Shown here in pieces: positions 55,423 through 63,618 of a DNA stretch of 64,000 bases (positions are counted from its first letter, which is position 1; each line of letters starts with the position of its first letter). Where the stretch lies: positions 512,093 to 576,092 of the forward strand of contig JAGIAH010000004.1 of the NCBI GenBank assembly GCA_017744915.1, in the 5' to 3' direction. This DNA comes from Agrobacterium tumefaciens. GTDB taxonomy: Bacteria > Pseudomonadota > Alphaproteobacteria > Rhizobiales > Rhizobiaceae. Under the pieces are notes generated by a model. The model was not told where the DNA came from and did no database searches. It worked only from the letters and a program-made list of their open reading frames with translations. The position numbers and the translations under genes are program-made.

Positions 55423-55632
55423 GGTCAGCGCCTGCGCCCCGTTTTTTCATCCGCCCTGTTCATTCCGGTATGCGGCCATTCACCACGCTTTGCAACCGGC
55501 TCAACCCGCTTATCCTAAGACTAATATAAGAGGGCAACCAACGAATCTTCACAACCGGATGTTCAAGAGCCGAAGTGGATTTACCCGCCCAAAGCCTCTA
55601 TGATGTTCTGGAAATAACAATGGATCAGGACC

Positions 55633-56841
55633 ATGAGACACTTCGATATCGCCATCACCGGTGCCGGCCTTGCAGGCCAGATCGCGGCCATCGCGCTCGC
55701 CCGGGCCGGCCGCCATGTGGCGCTCATCGCGCCTTCGGGCGAAAGGAAGGACCAGCGCACCACGGCGCTGATGGACCAGTCCATCCGTTTCATGGACCGT
55801 CTTGGCCTCTGGTCACGCATCATGCCTTCGGCCGCACGCCTGTCCACCATGCAGATCATCGACGGCACCGACCGGCTGCTGCGCGCGCCGACCGTGCAGT
55901 TCCGTTCCTCCGAAATCGGGCTTGACGCCTTCGGCTGGAATATTCCCAACGAGGCGCTGCTCGGTGTTCTCAGCGAAGCGGTGGAGCAGGAACACAATAT
56001 TACCCGCCTCGACACCACAGCCGAGACGATCGACATCGGCAATGACCGGATTTCGGTCACGATCGCGGACGGCGAGGTGTTGTCCGCCGATTTCCTGATC
56101 GGCGCCGACGGCAGGAAATCGATGGTGCGGGAAGCCGCCGGCATCGGCGCCAAATCCTGGTCCTACCCGCAGACCGCCGTGGTTTTGAACTTCGGCCACA
56201 GCCGCTCGCACGGCAATGTCTCGACGGAATTCCACACCCCCACCGGACCTTTCACGCAGGTTCCCCTGCCGGGTGACCGCTCCAGCCTCGTCTGGGTCGT
56301 CACACCGGAACAGGCCAGGGAGCTGACGGCCCTGCCGCTGGAGGCGTTGAGCCTGAGGGTCGAGGAGCGCATGCAATCCATGCTCGGCGCCGTGACTGTG
56401 GAAGACAGCGTGCAGGCATGGCCGCTTTCCTCCATGACCGCGCATCGTTTCGGCAAGGGCCGCGTCGCCCTGATCGGCGAGGCAGCACATGGTTTTCCGC
56501 CCATTGGCGCACAGGGGCTGAACCTCAGCCTGCGCGACATCATCGCCCTGACGGAATTGCTCGGCGCCGTCTCTGACAGGCCGATCGCCGCCGATGCAGG
56601 CGCGAGCTTCGACCGCAGGCGGCGTGCGGATGTCTATAGCCGCACGCTGAGCGTCGATCTTCTCAATCGCTCGCTGCTGTCGGACCTTCTGCCGGTGCAG
56701 ATGGCGCGCGCGGCCGGTCTGCATGTCCTTTCCGGCATCGGTACGCTGCGAAGCATGGTCATGCGCGAAGGCATCGAGCCCGGTCGCGGCCTGAAGGCCC
56801 TGCCCTCATTGCTGTTCGGCAGCTTCAAAAAGGCTGGATGA
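55633..56841 (+). CDS. UbiH/UbiF-family FAD-dependent monooxygenase
   Basis: A 402-residue flavoprotein monooxygenase. The FAD dinucleotide fold is at the N-terminus (ITGAGLAGQIAAIALARAG, GxGxxG), SADFLIGADGRKS is the middle DG motif, and RVALIGEAAHGFPPIGAQGLNLSLRD is the second FAD-binding motif (GE where most UbiH have GD). The overall plan is that of ubiquinone-biosynthesis hydroxylases; which ring position it acts on cannot be told. It overlaps the convergent AEC transporter gene at its 3' end by 17 bases. Confidence 0.88.
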   Translation: MRHFDIAITGAGLAGQIAAIALARAGRHVALIAPSGERKDQRTTALMDQSIRFMDRLGLWSRIMPSAARLSTMQIIDGTDRLLRAPTVQFRSSEIGLDAFGWNIPNEALLGVLSEAVEQEHNITRLDTTAETIDIGNDRISVTIADGEVLSADFLIGADGRKSMVREAAGIGAKSWSYPQTAVVLNFGHSRSHGNVSTEFHTPTGPFTQVPLPGDRSSLVWVVTPEQARELTALPLEALSLRVEERMQSMLGAVTVEDSVQAWPLSSMTAHRFGKGRVALIGEAAHGFPPIGAQGLNLSLRDIIALTELLGAVSDRPIAADAGASFDRRRRADVYSRTLSVDLLNRSLLSDLLPVQMARAAGLHVLSGIGTLRSMVMREGIEPGRGLKALPSLLFGSFKKAG

Positions 56842-57769
56842 AATACACCACGCCCGTCAGCGTAAAGACCGACAGCACCGTCGAGATCAGGATCGTGGCT
56901 GACGCCCGCTCCTGCCAGACGTGATATTGCTGGCCGATGACGAAGACATTCGTCGCGGTCGGCAACGCCGCCAGAAGCACGGCGGAATAAATCCACACCG
57001 GTTCGAACCGCCCAAGCGACGACAGAAGCAGATAAGCGGCAAGCGGATGCAGGATCAGCTTCGCCGGCACGATATAGCTGATCTCCACCGGCACCCGTTT
57101 CATCGGCCGAAGCGCCAGCGTCACGCCCATGGCGAAGAGGGCACAGGGCGCCGCCGACTGCGCCAGATAATCCACCAACCGCTGCACCGCTTCCGGCGGC
57201 TGCCAGGAGAGCGAAGCGGCCAGGAAACCGGCAATGACAGACACGATAAAGGGATGGGTGATGACCTTGCGCGCCACATCCAGCGCAAGCCTTCCGGCCG
57301 AGCGCTTGTCCCCGCCGGCAACCGCCATCATCGCTGGCGCGACGATGAAATGGGCGGCGTTTTCAAGGCAGACGATCAGCGCTACCGGCACCGCCGCCTT
57401 CTCCCCAAGCGCCAGCAGCGCAAGGCCCGGCCCCATATAGCCGATATTGCCGTAACTGGCCGCGAAACTCTGGATCGTGGTTTCGGCGAGGCTGTTTTTC
57501 CGCACGAAGCGGCCGATCAGGAACACCAGCAGGAAAATGCCATAGGTGCAGGCAAGGCTGGCGGCGACAAAATCCACGCGCGCCAGCTCTTCCACCGGTG
57601 TCTTGGAGACAAGCTTGAAAAACAGCGCCGGCAGCGCGGCATAGATGATGAAGGTATTCAGCCAGCCCATCGCCTCGACCGGCTGTTTCGTTATGCGCGC
57701 CGCACCGTAACCGATGAAGATCAGGCCGAAAAACGGCAACAGCAATCCCACGATATCGGCCACGATCAT
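56825..57769 (-). CDS. AEC family transporter
   Basis: A 314-residue inner-membrane protein of the auxin-efflux-carrier family, with ten predicted helices in two halves: MIVADIVGLLLPFFGLIFIGYGAARI, SYGNIGYMGPGLALLALGE, and after a loop AKLILHPLAAYLLLSSLGRFEPVWIYSAVLLAALPTATNVFVIGQQYHV. The family exports organic acids or similar anions (MdcF and YfdV relatives); the substrate here is unknown. It is convergent and overlapping at the 3' end with the UbiH-like gene and upstream of ccdA on the same strand (29 bp). Confidence 0.92.
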   Translation of the reverse strand: MIVADIVGLLLPFFGLIFIGYGAARITKQPVEAMGWLNTFIIYAALPALFFKLVSKTPVEELARVDFVAASLACTYGIFLLVFLIGRFVRKNSLAETTIQSFAASYGNIGYMGPGLALLALGEKAAVPVALIVCLENAAHFIVAPAMMAVAGGDKRSAGRLALDVARKVITHPFIVSVIAGFLAASLSWQPPEAVQRLVDYLAQSAAPCALFAMGVTLALRPMKRVPVEISYIVPAKLILHPLAAYLLLSSLGRFEPVWIYSAVLLAALPTATNVFVIGQQYHVWQERASATILISTVLSVFTLTGVVYFIQPF

Positions 57770-57798
57770 TCCCCTCGCCTGTAATGTCCGCGGGAGGC

Positions 57799-58560
57799 TT
57801 AACCGATTTTCATCAGGATCGGAAAGGTCTCCTGGAACCAGATCGCGACATTGGTGATGAAACCGGACATGAAAGCGAGACCGGTGAGCACCAGTAGCAC
57901 GCCGAGCAGCTTTTCCACCAGACCAAGATGGCGGCGGAAGCGGACGAGGAAACGCATGAACGACCCGGAAAACGCCGCCGCGATCCAGAACGGTACCGCA
58001 AGGCCAAGCGAATAGACGGCAAGCAGCATCGCGCCATCGCCGACCGTATCACGCGCGGCGGCAACCCCGAGGATAGCTCCCAGAACCGGGCCGATGCAGG
58101 GCGTCCAGCCAAAGGCGAAGGCGAGACCCATGACATAGGCTCCGGACAGCGTGGCCGGCTTGCCCGCCCCCTGAAACCGCGCCTCGCGCGAAAACAGGCC
58201 GATGCGGAAAACACCGAGGAAATTCAGGCCCATGAGAATAATGATGAAACCGCCGATCTTGGCGAGGATATCGAGATTCTGGCGCAGAAGCGTACCGATC
58301 GTCGAGGCGCCAGCCCCGAGCGCCACGAACACCGTGGCAAAACCGAGCGTGAAGAAAAAGGCCGAAAACAGCACGGCCCGGCGAATCTCCGGCCGCGGCG
58401 CGGTCTCTTCCGTCCGGAACTGTTCGACCGAAACACCCGCCATATAACAGAGATAAGGCGGCACCAGCGGCAGGACGCAGGGCGAGAGAAACGAAAGAGC
58501 GCCGGCCAGAAGCGCACTGAACAGGGAAATATCGGCAATCGACAAGAAAGAACTCCGCAT
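57799..58560 (-). CDS. ccdA: Cytochrome c biogenesis protein CcdA
   Basis: A 253-residue protein with six predicted helices. The redox-active cysteines are in LSFLSPCVLPLVPPYLC (about residue 28) and FAFGWTPCIGPVLGAILGVA (about 155), the two-cysteine CcdA pattern. It moves reducing power from thioredoxin across the inner membrane for cytochrome c maturation and related thiol reduction. The AEC gene follows 29 bp downstream, so the two may be co-transcribed without evident functional link. Confidence 0.93.
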   Translation of the reverse strand: MRSSFLSIADISLFSALLAGALSFLSPCVLPLVPPYLCYMAGVSVEQFRTEETAPRPEIRRAVLFSAFFFTLGFATVFVALGAGASTIGTLLRQNLDILAKIGGFIIILMGLNFLGVFRIGLFSREARFQGAGKPATLSGAYVMGLAFAFGWTPCIGPVLGAILGVAAARDTVGDGAMLLAVYSLGLAVPFWIAAAFSGSFMRFLVRFRRHLGLVEKLLGVLLVLTGLAFMSGFITNVAIWFQETFPILMKIG

Positions 58561-58761
58561 CCCGCAAAGCCGCCGCGATTCTCGAGATTCGCCACCACTT
58601 CACGCTTCATTTTCGCGCATGTCATTGCCGCGAAACGATTTCACCCGTCCGCCCGACACGCCTGAAGCCGGTTTTATCCCCAGCCGCCCCCTCTCTCCAA
58701 TCACCTTTTCGGGGGTGCGACAAAAAAAACCGTATTGAGTGTCGAAACCGCTTTTTTTGGG

Positions 58762-58790
58762 TTGACCGAACGGATCGCTCTACCTATGTT
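58762..58790 (+). promoter_or_regulatory. Housekeeping promoter of tRNA-Lys
   Basis: TTGACC and TATGTT are separated by exactly 17 bases and lie 37 bases before the tRNA, fitting a sigma-70-type promoter. Confidence 0.7.
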
Positions 58791-58827
58791 CCGCGCACTT
58801 CCGAAGGGCAGCCAAGCCCGGACACGG

Positions 58828-58903
58828 GAGAGCGTAGCTCAGCCGGTAGAGCAACTGACTTTTAATCAGTAGGTCCAGGGTTCGAATCCCTGCGCTCTCA
58901 CCA
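58828..58903 (+). tRNA. tRNA-Lys (anticodon TTT)
   Basis: A complete 76-base cloverleaf with encoded CCA. The acceptor stem GAGAGCG pairs with CGCTCTC, the D-arm contains GCTCAGCCGGTAGAGC, the anticodon arm CTGACTTTTAATCAG gives TTT (lysine) and the T-arm is CAGGGTTCGAATCCCTG. The 3' end is followed at once by an integrase remnant, a typical tRNA integration site. Confidence 0.97.
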
Positions 58904-58930
58904 ACAAAATCAACCGGTTATCGTTGAAAT

Positions 58931-59190
58931 TACCTGACACAGGCAAGAATCATTCTCGCGCTGTTTGACACGGTTCGCGTTTACCGCCGTACCGACAGGT
59001 CGTTGTGGGAATGCTCCACCTATCTGGAGCCGCGCGGCAAGAGCCGTATCCGCCAATTGAAGACCGAGCACACCTTTGCGGATGTGGCCGGGCAGTTTCT
59101 GCTGGAGTATGTGCCGCTCACCAACGGGCCGCGCAATCCGCGTCACCTCAAAGACCACGAAGCACGTATCAAGCTTCAATATTGCCCGAC
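58931..59190 (+). pseudogene. Remnant of a tyrosine recombinase (phage/island integrase), N-terminal part only
   Basis: Starting 27 bases after the tRNA, the frame reads FDTVRVYRRTDRSLWECSTYLEPRGKSRIRQLKTEHTFADVAGQFLLEY, then PLTNGPRNPRHLKDHEARIKL. The pattern of a short beta strand (V-R-V-Y-R-R-x-D-x-S-x-W), a basic linker and an N-terminal SAM-like DNA-binding segment is that of phage and island integrases. There is no ATG, the catalytic domain (Arg...His-x-x-Arg...Tyr) is absent and the frame drifts into non-coding sequence after about residue 85, so it is a degraded fragment. The 540 bases after the tRNA are otherwise gene-free and AT-richer than the chromosome. Confidence 0.7.
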
Positions 59191-59417
59191 AAAGGCTCAA
59201 CGCATCGGCGCATGGAAGCCCTTACCGGAAATTTGCACGCGCACGGAAATCGCAGTCCCTTTGCTGCCAGGATTTTTTCTTTGCTCTCTCGAAGTGGCCA
59301 TGCTAGCGGCATCAGCAACAGCCAGCCCATGCTTGCGTGATGGCCTTTTTGTTATAGTAATCGCTTCAATTGGTTTTGAAACTGCGTTGATCGTACCCAC
59401 TTCACTTTCAGCCGAAC

Positions 59418-59436
59418 TGCTAGAAAAACGCTAGCA
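59418..59436. promoter_or_regulatory. Dyad immediately upstream of the ECF sigma factor gene
   Basis: TGCTAG-AAAAACG-CTAGCA is a perfect inverted repeat with six-base arms and a 7-base spacer, ten bases before the predicted start codon. It could be a regulator site or a small mRNA hairpin at the ribosome-binding region. Confidence 0.4.
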
Positions 59437-59445
59437 AACGCGGCG

Positions 59446-59973
59446 GTGGATTACCGGAAGGCAAAGCGCTTGAGTTGGGATCTGCAGGAACTGTTCCGGC
59501 TGTATGCAAAGGGTATCGTCAGGTCCCTCCGCAGCAGGGGCATCGATCCTGAAACGGCATCCGATCTGGCGCAGGATGCGTTCTTGAAGGTTCTGGCCTC
59601 ACGGCCATCCGCAAGTGCGGCCTCCCATAATCCAAAATCCTATCTCTATACGGTGGCGCGCAATCTCAGCATCGACCATTATCGCCGTGAACGTAGCCTG
59701 CTCCGTGTCGATCTGCCGCAAAGTGCCTTCGACGCCATCGTCGATCCATCGCCATCGGCAGAAACAATCGTCTACGACCGCCAGCGGCTGCAACTGGTGG
59801 AGCAGGCGCTGGCTGAGTTGCCCCGGCGGGTGCGCGAGGCCTTCCAGTTGCACCGGATGGGCGGTTTGACCATAAGCGAGGTCGCACAGAAGCTCGGCAT
59901 GTCCACCACCCGCACCTGGGTTCTGATCCGCGACGCCTACGAACATATCGAGGATCGGCTGAACGGTCTCTAG
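59446..59973 (+). CDS. ECF RNA polymerase sigma factor (FecI-like)
   Basis: A 175-residue sigma factor. Region 2 (about 15-80) reads LFRLYAKGIVRSLRSRGIDPETASDLAQDAFLKVLAS...YLYTVARNLSIDHYRRE and region 4 (about 115-170) reads LAELPRRVREAFQLHRMGGLTISEVAQKLGMSTTRTWVLIRDAYEHIEDRL, both typical of FecI-type ECF sigmas. The start is a GTG at 59446; an in-frame TTG at 59470 could also serve. The gene is followed after 153 bp by the FecR gene, and the cassette sigma-FecR-receptor is the classic cell-surface signalling arrangement for siderophore uptake. Confidence 0.9.
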   Translation: MDYRKAKRLSWDLQELFRLYAKGIVRSLRSRGIDPETASDLAQDAFLKVLASRPSASAASHNPKSYLYTVARNLSIDHYRRERSLLRVDLPQSAFDAIVDPSPSAETIVYDRQRLQLVEQALAELPRRVREAFQLHRMGGLTISEVAQKLGMSTTRTWVLIRDAYEHIEDRLNGL

Positions 59974-60126
59974 GGGACAAATATCGTCCATCCCGTCCCG
60001 GATATTACCGTTTGGCCGCCGGCCCGTGCACTAAACTTCTTTTCATCCGGAAATATGCAGCCTCTCATTCGTATATATCAAAGGCTGTAACATTGTCCGA
60101 TCTCCGGCAATCCTGAAAGGCTCCCT

Positions 60127-61083
60127 ATGAACGAAGTGTCGGAAGAACGACGCCTGTTTCGTGAAGCTGCGGATATTGCCATTCGCCTGCAGAACGACCC
60201 CGGCAATCCCGTCGCCATCGAAACCGCGCGGGCCTGGATCGAGCGCGGACCGGCCCATGCGGCTGCCTGGGCAAAGGTTGCCGCGATCCACGGCATGACC
60301 GGCCAGATTCTGGCCGAGGAGGCGCGGTCCTCGCAAAAGGACGTCGACCCCAACCGGCGCCTGCTGCTCGTCGGCGGCGCGCTCTGTCTCGGCGCGGCGG
60401 CGGGCGGTTCGGTGCTGGCGCCCTATGTGTCGCTGCGTGCCCGCGCCGACTACCTGACCTCGACCGCCGAGATCAGAGACATTCCCCTTGAGGATGGCAG
60501 CATGGTCACGCTCGGGCCGGACAGCGCAATCGCCGTCGATTTCAGCGCGCAGGCAAGACGGGTGAACCTCCTGTCCGGCATGGCCTATTTCAACGTCGCG
60601 CCAAATCCGGCGCGCCCCTTCTCGGTCACCTACGGGCAGCTGACCGCGACCGCGCTCGGGACTGCTTTTGATGTTTCGGGGGATGATCTCTCGATCTCGG
60701 TCTCCGTCGATCATGGGCTTGTTCTCGCCACCTCGCCAGATCTGCCCTCCTCCGAGGGAGAGAAACTGGCGGCGGGCGATTGGCTGATCTACGACCAGGC
60801 ATCGCGCCGCATGGATCGTGGCGTCAGGGAAGCCTCGGAAATCGCGGCATGGCGCACGGGCATGCTGATTGCCGAAAGGGAGACCGTCGCGGCGGTGGTC
60901 AATCGCATCGCCCGCTGGCAGAAGGGTAAGGTGATCATCGCCACCCCTGCCCTTAAAAACAATGCCGTCAGCGGCGTATTCGATCTTGCCGATCCCGCCC
61001 GCGCGCTTGATGCGGTGGTGCGGCCATTCGGCGGGAAAGTAAGAACAGTCACGCCGTTTTTGACCGTTATCTCCTCCATCTGA
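60127..61083 (+). CDS. FecR family sigma-factor regulator
   Basis: A 318-residue anti-sigma-type regulator. The N-terminal DUF4880 region (EERRLFREAADIAIRLQNDPGNPVAIETARAWIERGPAHAAAWAKV) is Trp/Ala-rich. A single membrane anchor follows (NRRLLLVGGALCLGAAAGG, near 80-100), then a periplasmic FecR domain (TAEIRDIPLEDGSMVTLGPDSAIAVDF...LLSGMAYFNVAPNPARPFSV) and a C-terminal STN-like segment. It holds the sigma factor until the receptor signals. It lies between the sigma and receptor genes and is co-oriented. Confidence 0.9.
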   Translation: MNEVSEERRLFREAADIAIRLQNDPGNPVAIETARAWIERGPAHAAAWAKVAAIHGMTGQILAEEARSSQKDVDPNRRLLLVGGALCLGAAAGGSVLAPYVSLRARADYLTSTAEIRDIPLEDGSMVTLGPDSAIAVDFSAQARRVNLLSGMAYFNVAPNPARPFSVTYGQLTATALGTAFDVSGDDLSISVSVDHGLVLATSPDLPSSEGEKLAAGDWLIYDQASRRMDRGVREASEIAAWRTGMLIAERETVAAVVNRIARWQKGKVIIATPALKNNAVSGVFDLADPARALDAVVRPFGGKVRTVTPFLTVISSI

Positions 61084-61101
61084 TAAAACTTGAGAAAAAG
61101 A

Positions 61102-61132
61102 GGAAAATTTTCGAACGCCATTCGTATTGTCC
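61102..61132 (+). promoter_or_regulatory. Possible ECF-type promoter of the receptor gene
   Basis: GGAAAAT (61102-61108) and TGTCC (61128-61132) resemble the -35/-10 pattern of FecI-type sigma promoters, but the 19-base spacer is longer than usual. The 114 bp gap before the receptor otherwise contains no gene. Weak evidence. Confidence 0.25.
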
Positions 61133-61197
61133 TCAGGGAGCCCGCCGGCACTATCCGCAGGCCGGTCTCCGGGGACATTTAATGGAGTGGTTTTCAC

Positions 61198-63618
61198 ATG
61201 GGGAATGAGTTCTCAACGGCTCACAAGGGTAACAATCGGGGTCGCGTGGGTCACGGCGCGCTCGTCGCCGCTTTTTTGACGACGACATCGGCACTCGCCG
61301 CCGGCCTTGCAGCACAGCCCGCTTTTGCGCAGGCGGTTTATTCGGTTCCGGCCGGCCCGCTGAACAAGTCGCTGGCGACCTTCGGAAAACTGTCGGGGAC
61401 GCAGATTTCCTATGATGCCTCGATCGCGCGCGGAAAGCTGTCGCAGGGCGTGAGCCGCGCGACCACCCGCGAGCAGGCAATCGTGGAACTGCTGCGCGGC
61501 ACGGGCCTCGTTTATTCCTTCACCGACGCCACCTCCGTGGTCATTGCCGCGCCGGTCAGCGCCGCAACTGTTGCGGCAGCCGGGAACTCCACCCTTCTCC
61601 AGACCATCACCGTTCAGGGCTCGCAGGGCGCATCGGTGTTGCAGCAGGACGGGCTTGCGCAGGACGGCTACCGGACAGAGACCCTGTCCTCCCTTGGCCT
61701 GTTGGGGCAAACCGCCATTCGCGACACGCCGTTTTCCGTCTCCGTCGCGCCACGGGAGCTGATGCAGAATATCCAGGCGCAATCGCCTGAGGATATTTAC
61801 CGTGTCCTGCCGACCATCCGCAGTCAGACGCCACAGATGTCCGGCTGGGCGCCGATGGCCAATATTCGCGGCTTCACCACCTATGACACGGCCGAAGACG
61901 GTTTTCGCCGCTCCTACAGCCACGCGACGGTGCTGGAAGACAAGGAACGCACCGAGGTTCTTTCCGGCCTTTCGGGCTTTCTCTATGGCGCGGCCTCGCC
62001 CGCCGGCATGATCAACTATGTCTACAAGCGCCCGACGCAGGAACGTTTAAATAGCGTGACGGTCGGCAATTACGGCGGCGCGCAGGCCTTCGTCCATGGC
62101 GATTTCGGCGGCCGTATCGATCCGGAAGGCGATATGGGTTATCGCCTCAACATCGTCCGTTCGGCGGGAGACACCGCCATCGACGATCAGAATGTCGACC
62201 GCTTTCTCGCGAGCGGCGCTTTCGACTGGAACATCACCGACCGGCTGAAGCTGGAACTCAACGCGTCCTATAGCAAATACAAGCTGGACGCCGCCAACTC
62301 CTACTGGGCTTTCGCAGACGGCGTGCTGCATGGCGATGCGCCCGACGCCAGCAGAAACTGGAGCCAACCCTGGATTCACGACGAAATCGAGAAAAAACGA
62401 TACTCTGCCAAGCTCACCTATGATGTGAACGACGCCATTACCCTGCGCGGCGGATATATGCGGGAATATATCGACAGGCCGGTTCAGGATCATACGATGA
62501 ATCTTGTTCAGTCCGCGGAGGAATATTCCCAGATCGCAATTCGCTCCGGCAGGACAAAAAGCGTCTTCGACGCCGCGAATGTTTTCGCTGATGTCTCCTT
62601 CGACACCGGCGCGGTCTCCCACAAGTTGACCGCCGGATATTACATGTATCAGGGCAAGGACTGGGGTACGACTTACAACCCCAATACCGGCTGGCAGCCG
62701 TCATTCCCCCTGTCTTCTCCCCGGCACACTGCCGAGCCGACTTTCCCGCCCAACACCGGCACGCTCTACAAGTCCGGCTATGTGCGCAATCATAACTTCG
62801 TCGTCGGCGACCAGATCGAATTCGACGAACAATGGTCGGCCCTCGTCGGCGCCAATTACAGCATGATCCAGAGCCAGTCGCTGGACAGCAGCGGCGCCCG
62901 CTCCGCACCGGATTACGATGAAGCAAGGCTCTCGCCTTCTGCCTCGCTGCTGTTCAAGCCGATAGAGACTGTTACTCTTTATGGCAGCTATATCGAAGGG
63001 CTGGAGCAAGGTGGCGTCGCACCGGATACGGCCATCAACAGCGGGCAAATTCTCGCCCCCATGGTCAGCAAGCAGAAGGAAATCGGCATCAAGGGTGATG
63101 TCGGCGACGTGCTGCTGACAGCGGCGCTGTTTGACATCTCCAAGGCCTACGAACTGACGACGGATGCCAATGTCTACACGCAGGACGGACGCCAGCGCCA
63201 TCGCGGCATCGAGTTCACGGCGACCGGCAAGGTGACGGATGATCTTACCATTCTCGGCGGCGTGACGTTCCTCGATGCCAAGGTCGAAGGCGGAACCTAT
63301 GACGGCAAGCGCCCCATGAATGTCGCCAATGTTCTGGCCAAGGTCTATGCCGAATATGAGGTCCCCACCGTCGAAGGACTCTTCCTGACCGGTGGCCTCT
63401 ATTATACCGGCAAACAATGGGCGACATCCGAAAACAATGATCGCCTTTCCTCCTACGTCACCGCCGATCTCGGGCTGCGCTACACCACCGAAAACTTCGG
63501 CAATCCGCTGACTTTCCGGCTGAATGTCAGCAACATCACCGACGAGAACTACTGGCAGAACAGCTATTATCTCGGAGCGCCGAGAACCGTCTCCTTCTCG
63601 GTTCAGGCAAAGTTCTGA
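61198..63618 (+). CDS. TonB-dependent siderophore receptor with STN signalling domain
   Basis: An 806-residue outer-membrane receptor. A signal peptide (GALVAAFLTTTSALAAGLAAQPAFA) precedes an STN domain (about 50-115: VPAGPLNKSLATFGKLSGTQISYDASIARGKLSQGVSRAT) that contacts FecR. A TonB-box-like segment (LLQTITVQGSQGA) and plug follow, then a beta-barrel ending in the aromatic SFSVQAKF. The length and STN domain mark it as a transducing receptor. With a fhuD-like gene downstream, ferric-hydroxamate uptake (FhuA/FoxA-type) is likely; the siderophore cannot be fixed from sequence alone. Its stop overlaps the next ATG (TGATG). Confidence 0.93.
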   Translation: MGNEFSTAHKGNNRGRVGHGALVAAFLTTTSALAAGLAAQPAFAQAVYSVPAGPLNKSLATFGKLSGTQISYDASIARGKLSQGVSRATTREQAIVELLRGTGLVYSFTDATSVVIAAPVSAATVAAAGNSTLLQTITVQGSQGASVLQQDGLAQDGYRTETLSSLGLLGQTAIRDTPFSVSVAPRELMQNIQAQSPEDIYRVLPTIRSQTPQMSGWAPMANIRGFTTYDTAEDGFRRSYSHATVLEDKERTEVLSGLSGFLYGAASPAGMINYVYKRPTQERLNSVTVGNYGGAQAFVHGDFGGRIDPEGDMGYRLNIVRSAGDTAIDDQNVDRFLASGAFDWNITDRLKLELNASYSKYKLDAANSYWAFADGVLHGDAPDASRNWSQPWIHDEIEKKRYSAKLTYDVNDAITLRGGYMREYIDRPVQDHTMNLVQSAEEYSQIAIRSGRTKSVFDAANVFADVSFDTGAVSHKLTAGYYMYQGKDWGTTYNPNTGWQPSFPLSSPRHTAEPTFPPNTGTLYKSGYVRNHNFVVGDQIEFDEQWSALVGANYSMIQSQSLDSSGARSAPDYDEARLSPSASLLFKPIETVTLYGSYIEGLEQGGVAPDTAINSGQILAPMVSKQKEIGIKGDVGDVLLTAALFDISKAYELTTDANVYTQDGRQRHRGIEFTATGKVTDDLTILGGVTFLDAKVEGGTYDGKRPMNVANVLAKVYAEYEVPTVEGLFLTGGLYYTGKQWATSENNDRLSSYVTADLGLRYTTENFGNPLTFRLNVSNITDENYWQNSYYLGAPRTVSFSVQAKF

